Assembly: GCA_016215145.1 (NCBI GenBank)
Contig: JACRLA010000313.1
Location: 1-6,927, forward strand
Length of the DNA stretch: 6,927 nt
Source: Chloroflexota bacterium
GTDB lineage: Bacteria > Chloroflexota > Anaerolineae > Anaerolineales > VGOW01
Direction: 5' to 3'
Below, one piece after another: positions 1 to 6,210 of the stretch (position 1 is its first letter; every line of letters starts with the position of its first letter). Both the position numbers and the translations under genes were made by a program. The notes under the pieces were generated by a model. The model had not been told where the DNA came from. It saw only the letters and a program-made list of their open reading frames with translations, and did not search any database.

Positions 1-1659
1 CGCGCCGCTTCCGTTGATGATGAGAGTCCAACCTGAGAGATTGATGGATGATCCGGTGGTGTTGTACAGTTCGATCCACTCGTCACTTGAATCCGCAGAG
101 GTACCCATCCACATCACTTCGTTAATGATGACCGAGCGAGCATTATAGGCTGTCGGCATCGGCGTGTGTGTGCGCGTGGATGTAGGCGTAAAAGTTCGAG
201 TCGGCGTGGAGGTGGGTGTACGAGTTTGGGTAGAGGGGGGAGTGGATGTGGATGGCAAAGTGTTCGTCGCGCCAATAGTATTTTTCTGCTTTTGAAAATC
301 GTTAACGTGATTGTTAGTGTCGGTGGCATTAGGCGCGCGGGCAATCGCTTCGTCGTTGACGCTTGTGGCATTCCCATCCGGTGCGCCATCGCTGGTTGTG
401 CCGACTCCGCTGACGTTGCCGAGTTCCACCTCGTCTATCGTTGTCCCGCTTGAATTTTTGAGGACGAGATACACATCATTGTTCATCGTCCCTGGCGGGT
501 TGCCGATCACCAGATATTCGCCTGCTTGAAAATTGGTGAGCGAGCCGCCGTTGCTAAAGACGAAAACAGAGGTGCCTGTTGAATTAAGAAAGTTGATGGT
601 GTCGGTTGACGAGTCGGTGATCGTTAACACCCATCCCGTGCCGGATGTTAAATCTATCGAAGCTGAGCCTGCGTTATACAGTTCGAGCCATTCATCGGTG
701 TCGGTGACAGATCCACTGCCTACGGTTGCATTAAAAGAAACGCCATCGCCGCCACTCGAATCATTCCAGTCTTGTTGCGGGTCGGTTACGACTTCGTTGA
801 TCACAACCACTTGCGGCGCGGTTGTGGATGTGTTCGTCGGCGTTAAAGTTCGCGTGGGCGTGTTCGTGATAGTTAAAGTATGCGTTGCCGTGGATGTTGA
901 CGTAGGCGTAGAGGTGCGCGTGTGAGTCGGCGACACCGTAGAGGTGTTGGTGAGAGTCGGTGTTCGGGTGTGAGTTGAGGTGGAGGTGTTTGTCGAAGTC
1001 GAAGTGAATGTTGCAGTAGTAACGGAGACACATGAACTTGATAAATTTTGCGGGTTGCTGGACGAACTGTTGAGAACAAAATCATTGCTGTTGTTATCGG
1101 TATCCGTTCCATTTCCTGATGAGCCGCCGGGTTTACGTTCATAACTTTGATTCGCGCTGGCAGACATTGCAGTTAACGTTGTGCCTTCTTTATATGCCGA
1201 TCCACTACTCATGCCAACTTGATCAATGACGGTGTCATCCGACAATGTGATTGCAATGCCACCATCATCCGTAATACCAGTGCTGTAAGTTTGATTGCCT
1301 GTTGTACTGCCAGAGTAGCCACTTGAGCCACTATTGGTGGCGAGGAAGTGACAACCGGGATTGAGGGTCGTTCCTGAGGTGATTGTTACGCGCGTGCTTG
1401 TACTGCCACTGCTATTTGAACCTTTTATCTTCCAGCCGCCAATATCTACCGCTACATTGGATAAGTTATACAGTTCAATGAATTCATCATTGCCGCCGTT
1501 TGTGCCGCGTGTACGAAATTCGCTGATAACAATGTTGGAAGAAACAGCGCGGGTGGATTTGATGAGAACGGACGGGGCGAACAACGCCAACACGGTGAGA
1601 GTGGCGATGCTGAGAATTGTGAGTCGCTGGAGTAAAAGTCGGCGAGAGAGAAAACGCAC
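1..1659 (-). CDS. Exported multi-lamin-tail-domain (LTD) protein, 3'-truncated by window edge
   Basis: The minus frame is open from 1659 to the left edge (553 codons, no stop). The chosen GTG start (1659) follows a GGGGG stretch about 8 nt upstream; no ATG lies between it and the in-frame stop at 1713. Residues 1-38 look like a signal peptide: an Arg-rich n-region, then a hydrophobic stretch from about L13 to F27. Three LTD-like beta-sandwich units follow, each opening with a hydrophobic-x-Glu-hydrophobic motif (E47, E289, E514) and containing a D/NEW/F-IELYN-type strand. They are joined by Thr-rich linkers (about residues 213-282 and 465-505, with TPT/TST repeats) that probably form extended, possibly glycosylated, spacers outside the cell. 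LTDs occur in secreted bacterial proteins, often beside nuclease or adhesion modules. No catalytic module is visible here, so the function is unknown; it may lie in the missing C-terminus. Confidence 0.85.
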   Translation of the reverse strand, partial: MRFLSRRLLLQRLTILSIATLTVLALFAPSVLIKSTRAVSSNIVISEFRTRGTNGGNDEFIELYNLSNVAVDIGGWKIKGSNSSGSTSTRVTITSGTTLNPGCHFLATNSGSSGYSGSTTGNQTYSTGITDDGGIAITLSDDTVIDQVGMSSGSAYKEGTTLTAMSASANQSYERKPGGSSGNGTDTDNNSNDFVLNSSSSNPQNLSSSCVSVTTATFTSTSTNTSTSTHTRTPTLTNTSTVSPTHTRTSTPTSTSTATHTLTITNTPTRTLTPTNTSTTAPQVVVINEVVTDPQQDWNDSSGGDGVSFNATVGSGSVTDTDEWLELYNAGSASIDLTSGTGWVLTITDSSTDTINFLNSTGTSVFVFSNGGSLTNFQAGEYLVIGNPPGTMNNDVYLVLKNSSGTTIDEVELGNVSGVGTTSDGAPDGNATSVNDEAIARAPNATDTNNHVNDFQKQKNTIGATNTLPSTSTPPSTQTRTPTSTPTRTFTPTSTRTHTPMPTAYNARSVIINEVMWMGTSADSSDEWIELYNTTGSSINLSGWTLIINGSGA

Positions 1660-1704
1660 ACGAACCCCCGAAGTGAGGAGAGTTATTACATCCGAGTTGT
1701 AAAG

Positions 1705-1734
1705 ATGATATTAGAAAAAATATAGGGGTGTCAA
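1705..1734 (-). promoter_or_regulatory. Candidate sigma-70-type promoter for the LTD protein gene
   Basis: Read on the minus strand, a consensus TTGACA (1734-1729) is followed by an AT-rich run with two possible -10 hexamers: TAATAT (1713-1708, 15-bp spacer) or TATCAT (1710-1705, 18-bp spacer). It lies in the 89-bp gap between the end of the GrpB-DUF952 gene and the GTG start at 1659, so the LTD gene probably has its own promoter. Neither spacer is the ideal 17 bp. Confidence 0.45.
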
Positions 1735-1748
1735 GTTAGAGTTTTATT

Positions 1749-2627
1749 TCACACTGCCACAAACGCCCCCCCCTCATCCCGCGTCGCCACCCGTATTTCC
1801 ACCACCGCATCCAAATTCAACTTGCCATAGATATGCGGAAACAGAATTGAGTTAAGTGGCGAGTTCGGATCGGGTTCGGGGTGGGCGGGCGGTTCGTACT
1901 TCACTTCGGCGTTCACTTTGCGCGGATCGATCACCAGAATCAACACGTCCCCCGGCACGTTTTTGTAAAAGCGATTGGCAACGCGCAGCATCACTTCCGG
2001 CTCTTTGGTGCAGTGGATGAATCCCTCTATCGTTAAACTCTCGGTGACATACACGCCGCTTTTTTCTTGCGCGCGAAAATGATCGACAGGTGCGATGTGC
2101 AAGATGAGTTGCGCTTTCCACTCGCTCGCGCGGCGATCCATCTCGCGCACAAAATCACTCTTCGCGTTAGCATAGTCCAGCGTGTTGTCGAACTGCGTCG
2201 CCAAATTTTCTTTCAGCGTTTCGTAAGATTTGGCTTCGTCAGAATGGGCACGCAGATAATCACGAAAACTTAAATGCCGCGCGATCTCGGCGTTGCCCGA
2301 TTGAAAGATGTGAACGTGATAAGCGCGGACTCCGTTCACGTCTTTGACGAAAAAGCGGCGCAAGGGGATGCCGTTTTCGCCGCGCGGCGTATAACCCAAC
2401 TTCACCATCTCACCGTTGAGCGAATCGATCTTCTCGATGTCGCGGACTTCGGGCAAGATGTCAATCACCGGCTTCGCCTTGATTCCGTTAATCGCCGTGC
2501 TACCGATGTGATGAATGACGACACACTCATCGCCCAACGCTTGCGCGATGAAGTGCGATTCTTTTTTAAATTCTTCGAGCCATTGCGGATTGTGAGGGGT
2601 GAGGATAATGGGGCGGGGCATGATCAC
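1749..2627 (-). CDS. GrpB-family (UPF0157) nucleotidyltransferase-like domain fused to a DUF952 domain
   Basis: 292 residues with two domains. Residues about 5-170 match the GrpB/UPF0157 family of the nucleotidyltransferase superfamily: HIGSTAI (40-46), KPVIDIL (52-58, with D56 as likely acidic site), an HVH pair (104-106) and a FRDYLRAH segment (121-128). Residues about 173-290 match DUF952: LILHIAP (174-180), EGFIHCT (201-207) and FPHIYGKLN (263-271). GrpB proteins usually stand alone at about 170-180 aa and DUF952 proteins at about 110 aa, so this is a fusion. The reaction is not established for either family. The start is GTG at 2627, overlapping the upstream stop as GTGA; an ATG two codons later (2621) is also possible. 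No strong ribosome binding site is present, so translation is probably coupled to the upstream aminotransferase gene. The domain calls are firm; the function is open. Confidence 0.88.
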   Translation of the reverse strand: MIMPRPIILTPHNPQWLEEFKKESHFIAQALGDECVVIHHIGSTAINGIKAKPVIDILPEVRDIEKIDSLNGEMVKLGYTPRGENGIPLRRFFVKDVNGVRAYHVHIFQSGNAEIARHLSFRDYLRAHSDEAKSYETLKENLATQFDNTLDYANAKSDFVREMDRRASEWKAQLILHIAPVDHFRAQEKSGVYVTESLTIEGFIHCTKEPEVMLRVANRFYKNVPGDVLILVIDPRKVNAEVKYEPPAHPEPDPNSPLNSILFPHIYGKLNLDAVVEIRVATRDEGGAFVAV

Positions 2628-4051
2628 ACTTGTTTATCCACAAACGTCTTGGCAAATTCCACAAAGCGATAGACATCATTAAAGTTGCTGACTAACCCCA
2701 CCGAGACTCGCACCGCGCCGGTGCTTTTGGCGTCTACGCAGCGACGGAAGTCATCAATCGTTAACGCATCAGGTCGTTTGATAAAACATGAGATAAGTTC
2801 TTCGGCGGAGATTCCGAGAGCGAGTTCGCCGTCACCGGGGTTGCAGAAACAGCCGGTGCGTAGCGAGATGTTTGCCTTATTCGCTTCGGCTTCGATGTAG
2901 CGATGATCAATGAACCAGCCTCTGGGATCAAAAAAGTTCATGGTGATCGTGCCGCCACGATCTTGCATCGTGGTGGGTCCATAAATTTTGACGACGGGGT
3001 TGCCGTTTCCGTGTTTAAGTGAGACGAGTTCTTTTAACAACCAATCGGCGAGACAGGTGACGCGAGTGTGAATCGTTTCGACGTTGATGGCGGCGATATG
3101 TTTTAGCCCGATCTCAACGGCGGGGATGCCGAGATAATTTAAAGTTCCATCTTCAAACGCTTCGGCGCCGTCGTGCAAATAATGTTTGTTGCCCTGCACC
3201 GAAGCAACCGTAATCGTGCCACCCGCGAACCACGGGCGATGTAATTTTTTCAACGCGCTCTTGCGAGCGATGAGGCAGCCGAGTCCGGTGGGATAACCGA
3301 AAATTTTGTAGAAGGAGAGCGTGACGAAGTCAGGATGATAAAGGCTCAAATCGAGTCGGTTGGTGGGGGTGAAGGCGGCGGCGTCCAATAGCACGTCCCA
3401 ACCTTTGGCGTGGGCGATTTCGATCCATTCAAGTGAATGTTGCACGCCGGAAAAATTCGATTGAGCAGGATAGGCGAATAAATTATGCGCGTTTGGATCA
3501 GCGCGGTCTAAATTTTTGTTGAGGGTGTTTTCGTCAATGCGTAAATCGGGAGGCAGGGTTGGGGTGTAAGTGACGGCAGCCCCTTTGGCGCGGGCAAATT
3601 CGCGGATGCCGTTGACCGAGTTGTGATTATCAAACGTGAGCAGGTAGTGTCCATCTTTATTGAAGGGATAGGACTCGCCGACAATTTTTAATGCGCCACT
3701 TGCGTTTTGCGTGAAGATGGCGATGTAGTCATCGGGTGAGGCGTTGAAGTATTGGAGGACGAATGCGCGGGTGTGTTCGATGAGATGTGTGGCGACGATG
3801 GAGGTGGGGTTGGTGGAGTGCGGGTTGCCGAAAACGTTGTCGAGCAGAAGTTGCGTGTGGGCTTTCACTTGCGAGTCGGCGTACAGACCGCCGCCGGTGT
3901 AATCGAGATAAATGTGATGGGTTTGATCAAGCCGCGCATAATCTTTCGCGCGAAGTTCATCCAGTTGTTGCGTTTGTTGATAGTCGGGATAGCGACTACA
4001 GAAATCTTCTTTGGCGGATTCAACGTCTGTTGCGAGAGTGGGAACAACCAT
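2624..4051 (-). CDS. Class V aminotransferase, molybdenum-cofactor-sulfurase-like (NifS-like domain only)
   Basis: A 475-residue PLP enzyme of the class V aminotransferase/cysteine desulfurase fold. The likely PLP Schiff-base lysine is K249 in SFYKIFGYPTG, a segment characteristic of the N-terminal domain of eukaryotic Moco sulfurase. D223 (LLDAAAF) should bind the pyridine nitrogen and H143 (DNHNSV) should stack on the ring. RTGCFCNPG (398-406) matches the loop holding the sulfur-accepting cysteine of Moco sulfurases (C401 or C403). The C-terminal MOSC domain of those proteins (about 850 aa in total) is absent. It probably removes sulfur from cysteine, with the acceptor unknown; a related lyase activity is possible. 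The ATG at 4051 has a good AAGGAGA ribosome binding site. It is first in a two-gene unit with the GrpB-DUF952 gene and divergent from another class V aminotransferase. The family call is secure, the substrate inferred. Confidence 0.88.
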   Translation of the reverse strand: MVVPTLATDVESAKEDFCSRYPDYQQTQQLDELRAKDYARLDQTHHIYLDYTGGGLYADSQVKAHTQLLLDNVFGNPHSTNPTSIVATHLIEHTRAFVLQYFNASPDDYIAIFTQNASGALKIVGESYPFNKDGHYLLTFDNHNSVNGIREFARAKGAAVTYTPTLPPDLRIDENTLNKNLDRADPNAHNLFAYPAQSNFSGVQHSLEWIEIAHAKGWDVLLDAAAFTPTNRLDLSLYHPDFVTLSFYKIFGYPTGLGCLIARKSALKKLHRPWFAGGTITVASVQGNKHYLHDGAEAFEDGTLNYLGIPAVEIGLKHIAAINVETIHTRVTCLADWLLKELVSLKHGNGNPVVKIYGPTTMQDRGGTITMNFFDPRGWFIDHRYIEAEANKANISLRTGCFCNPGDGELALGISAEELISCFIKRPDALTIDDFRRCVDAKSTGAVRVSVGLVSNFNDVYRFVEFAKTFVDKQV

Positions 4052-4058
4052 ATTTGAT

Positions 4059-4065
4059 TCTCCTT
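4059..4065 (-). promoter_or_regulatory. Ribosome binding site of the Moco-sulfurase-like gene
   Basis: On the minus strand, AAGGAGA lies 7 nt before the ATG at 4051. It supports that start over later in-frame ATG codons. Confidence 0.75.
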
Positions 4066-4092
4066 ATGAAGTTCTGCATGTATTTTATCAGT

Positions 4093-4119
4093 TTGTGTTG
4101 ATGGGATGGATGTTATAGT
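4093..4119 (+). promoter_or_regulatory. Weak candidate promoter for the VC1184-type aminotransferase gene
   Basis: TTGTGT (4093-4098), then 15 bp, then TATAGT (4114-4119), 32 bp before the start codon. The -10 is good but the -35 and spacing are poor. It sits in the 100-bp divergent intergenic region, which must also hold the promoter of the opposite gene; no clear minus-strand pair was found there. Confidence 0.35.
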
Positions 4120-4136
4120 TCACTCCACATCTTTAT

Positions 4137-4149
4137 AAAAGGAGACCTC
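4137..4149 (+). promoter_or_regulatory. Ribosome binding site within a short inverted repeat
   Basis: AAAAGGAG (4137-4144) lies 7 nt before the ATG at 4152 and fixes that start. The core AGGAG is followed after two bases by its complement CTCCT (AGGAGACCTCCT), so the site is a near-palindrome. It could weakly self-pair or be a protein-binding site, but the loop is too small for a stable hairpin with all five pairs. Confidence 0.75.
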
Positions 4150-4151
4150 CT

Positions 4152-5417
4152 ATGTCTTTCGATCTTAAACGTATTCGTTCCCAATTTCCTTCTCTACATA
4201 TTACTGGCAACGGCACGCCGCGAATCTTTTTAGACAACCCCGGCGGCACGCAGGTGGCGAAGCCAGTGGTGGATCGCATGAATCATTATCTGCTTCACAA
4301 CAACGCCAATCACGGCGGGGCGTTTCGCACTTCAATTGATTCGGATGAGGTGCTGCACGAAGCGCACGCGGCGATGGCGGATATGTTGAATGCAAACTCG
4401 CCCGACGAAATTATTTTTGGGGCGAATATGACCACGCTCACCTTCTCGGTGTCGCGGTCTCTGGGGCGGTGGCTTAAGCCCGGTGATGAGATCGTGGTGA
4501 CGCGGCTCGATCACGACGCCGACATTACGCCGTGGACGATGATGGCAGAAGATCGTGGCGCGGTGGTGCGGTGGGTGAATGTGCGCGAAGAGGATTGTAC
4601 GTTGGATATGGCGGACTTCGAGAGTCAGATCAACGAGCGCACAAAAATTGTGGCGTGTGGTTATGCTTCTAACGCGGTGGGGACGATCAACGATATTCAA
4701 AATGTGATCGGCATGGCGCATGCGGTGAAGGCGTTGGTGTTTGTGGATGCTGTGCAATATGCGCCGCACGGGCCCATTGATGTGCAGAAACTCGATTGTG
4801 ATCTTCTTGCCTGCTCTGCTTACAAGTTTTTTGGTCCTCATGTAGGCATTGTGTATGGCAAATATGATCTCTTGGATCGTTTGCAGGCATATAAAGTGCG
4901 ACCTGCTGATAATAAGCCGCCGTACAAATTTGAAACGGGGACGCAGAATCACGAAGGGTTGGCGGGGACGCTGGGCGCAGTGGAGTATTTAGCGTGGTTG
5001 GGCGAGGAGTTTGGTGAGGGTTTCGAGAGTCAGTTTAGCGGAATGAGCGGACGAAGGTTGAAAGTTCACGCAGGAATGGCGGCGTCACTTCAGTATGAGC
5101 GATTATTGAGTGAACGTTTAATCAACGGGCTGAGTCAGATTCCGAATCTGAAAATTTGGGGCATCACGAATCCGAATCAATTGGATCGCCGCGTGCCGAC
5201 TGTGTCATTCACGCTAAAGGGCTGGACTCCGAGAAGGATCGCCGAGAAGTTGGCGGAGCAAAACATCTTTGTGTGGGATGGCAATTACTATGCGCTGGCG
5301 ATTATGGAGCGGCTGAAATTGCAAGAGGGCGGCGGTATGGTGCGCGTGGGTGCGGCGCATTACAACACGTTGGATGAGGTGGATTGTTTAGTGGAGGCGG
5401 TGCGGGGCTTACAATAA
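4152..5417 (+). CDS. Class V aminotransferase, cysteine-desulfurase-like, VC1184-type subfamily
   Basis: 421 residues, a full-length class V aminotransferase. Visible landmarks: IFLDNPGGTQ (25-34) at the N-terminus, H121 in LDHDAD (ring-stacking position), D199 in VDAVQYAPH, the likely PLP lysine K225 in SAYKFFGPHVG, ETGTQNHEG (261-269), and GGGMVRVGAAHYNT (393-406) near the C-terminus. The motifs fit the cysteine-desulfurase-like subfamily typified by Vibrio VC1184 (TIGR01976). Where SufS/NifS enzymes carry the catalytic cysteine loop, this protein has WDGNYYAL (375-382) with no cysteine, so classical desulfurase activity is unlikely; a C-S lyase, racemase or aminotransferase-like reaction is possible. 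It is transcribed divergently from the Moco-sulfurase-like gene and ends 4 bp before a strong stem-loop. The family call is firm; the substrate is unknown. Confidence 0.9.
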   Translation: MSFDLKRIRSQFPSLHITGNGTPRIFLDNPGGTQVAKPVVDRMNHYLLHNNANHGGAFRTSIDSDEVLHEAHAAMADMLNANSPDEIIFGANMTTLTFSVSRSLGRWLKPGDEIVVTRLDHDADITPWTMMAEDRGAVVRWVNVREEDCTLDMADFESQINERTKIVACGYASNAVGTINDIQNVIGMAHAVKALVFVDAVQYAPHGPIDVQKLDCDLLACSAYKFFGPHVGIVYGKYDLLDRLQAYKVRPADNKPPYKFETGTQNHEGLAGTLGAVEYLAWLGEEFGEGFESQFSGMSGRRLKVHAGMAASLQYERLLSERLINGLSQIPNLKIWGITNPNQLDRRVPTVSFTLKGWTPRRIAEKLAEQNIFVWDGNYYALAIMERLKLQEGGGMVRVGAAHYNTLDEVDCLVEAVRGLQ

Positions 5418-5463
5418 AAATGAACAAGCGATTGGGTGAGGGGGGACACCCAATCGCTTGTTC
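5412..5463. terminator. Strong stem-loop terminator between convergent transcripts
   Basis: A perfect 17-bp stem (5422-5438 with 5447-5463) encloses an 8-nt G-rich loop. On the minus strand it is followed by ATTTTTATTG, the T-run expected of a Rho-independent terminator, and lies about 110 nt beyond the 3' end of the tRNA-Arg gene. On the plus strand it starts 4 bp after the aminotransferase stop codon but lacks a T-run. It probably ends the tRNA transcript and protects the 3' end of the aminotransferase mRNA. Confidence 0.8.
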
Positions 5464-5574
5464 GTAGACAATTGTATCACAAATTATAAAAAGTCAAGCA
5501 CTAATTTCTATTTTAATCTTTCTATAATGTGGTGATATAGGGTTTCAAGGAAAAATAGGTCTTCTTTAACAAGG
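5464..5574. other. AT-rich intergenic spacer
   Basis: 111 bp with no coding potential, between the stem-loop and the tRNA 3' end. It contains a plus-strand TATAAT (5523-5528) without a good -35. This could be a start for an antisense transcript reaching the HNH gene, but support is weak. Confidence 0.5.
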
Positions 5575-5736
5575 TGCCCCAGGCGTGAATTGAACACGCA
5601 GCCTCGGCCTTCTGGTTTGCGTCAGTTTCCTGACTCCCTGGACTATCCCTTCACCATTGCATTCGCTTTAGGTGGTGTCCGTCTAGTCTCTACACCTTCT
5701 TGATATATCTATCAAGCTTGGCTCGGGATTACCATT

Positions 5737-6205
5737 GAGAACAATATGAAATGCCTTCAGTGCGAAGTTGAAACAAATAATCCAAAGTTTTGTAGCACTT
5801 CATGCGCGGCTAAATATAACAACCGCATACGACCTAAACGAAGGCGGCGACGCTATTTCTGCAAATCTTGTGGCGTTGAAACTGGTTATCGGAGAAACTA
5901 CTGTGCTAGTTGCAATCCGACTAGGCCGCGAGATTTCGGCAATGTGACGCTAGCAGAAATTAAGTCACGCACTCGTTACCAAGCAAATGCTTGGATTCGT
6001 AATTTAGCACGAAGAGCATACTATGCTTCGAATAAACCTCAGCATTGCATTCAATGTGGCTATTCACGTCACATTGAAATTTGCCATCTAAAACCCATTC
6101 AAAATTTTCCTGAGAGTGCAACCATTTCGGTTGTTAACTCCTTGGATAATCTTGTGGCTTTGTGTCCCAATTGTCATTGGGAGCTTGATCATGGCATATT
6201 GTCTC
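5737..6205 (-). repeat. Inverted-repeat arms forming the extended P5 helix around the HNH gene
   Basis: Arms at 5737-5748 (plus strand GAGAACAATATG) and 6195-6205 (CATATTGTCTC) pair over 11 bp with one bulged base. In the intron RNA they extend the P5 base pairs (GCC/GGT) after a small internal loop and close a loop of about 446 nt holding the antisense ORF. The first arm includes the ORF's ATG (5746-5748); the second encodes its last codons. Confidence 0.75.
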
Positions 6206-6210
6206 TTTAG
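5746..6210 (+). CDS. HNH endonuclease with N-terminal zinc fingers; probable antisense intron-borne homing endonuclease
   Basis: 154 residues. The N-terminus has two cysteine-rich zinc-ribbon-like units: C3-x2-C6 with C16-x3-C20, and C39-x2-C42 with C53-x2-C56. A strongly basic stretch between them (R27-R36) is suited to DNA or RNA binding. A helical segment (about 68-95) leads to a compact HNH nuclease domain: C101-x2-C104, H114 in CHLKP as likely general base, N135 in LDNLVALC, then C140-PN-C143-H144. These would supply the zinc site and metal ligands of a complete His-Asn-His motif. The gene lies wholly inside the group I intron but on the opposite strand, in the P5 loop, so it should be made from a separate plus-strand transcript. 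No clear ribosome binding site precedes the ATG. The inferred role is cleavage of intronless tRNA-Arg alleles to drive intron homing; the target is not shown. Confidence 0.87.
   Translation: MKCLQCEVETNNPKFCSTSCAAKYNNRIRPKRRRRRYFCKSCGVETGYRRNYCASCNPTRPRDFGNVTLAEIKSRTRYQANAWIRNLARRAYYASNKPQHCIQCGYSRHIEICHLKPIQNFPESATISVVNSLDNLVALCPNCHWELDHGILSL

Noticed and set aside
166..262. Repeated GTG/GGCGT-like units, briefly considered as a CRISPR or iteron array
   Set aside because: The spacing is irregular and codon-phased. The repeats encode Thr-Xaa-Thr linkers in the minus-strand protein.
166..925. Several plus-strand ORFs of 70-130 codons, including one at 533-925
   Set aside because: They are shadows of the minus-strand LTD gene, whose continuous frame encodes recognisable domains and Thr-rich linkers. 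The plus translations are low-complexity Val/Ser-rich mirrors of those repeats.
4332..4952. A 206-codon minus-strand ORF opposite the VC1184-type aminotransferase
   Set aside because: It is His/Arg-rich and has no recognisable motif. It lies entirely within the clear plus-strand aminotransferase, so it is an antisense shadow.
5464..5500. Minus-strand TTGACT (5496-5491) with TACAAT 15 bp downstream, a possible promoter
   Set aside because: It would fire directly into the stem-loop terminator and the 3' end of the aminotransferase gene, with no gene to serve. AT-rich sequence gives such matches by chance.
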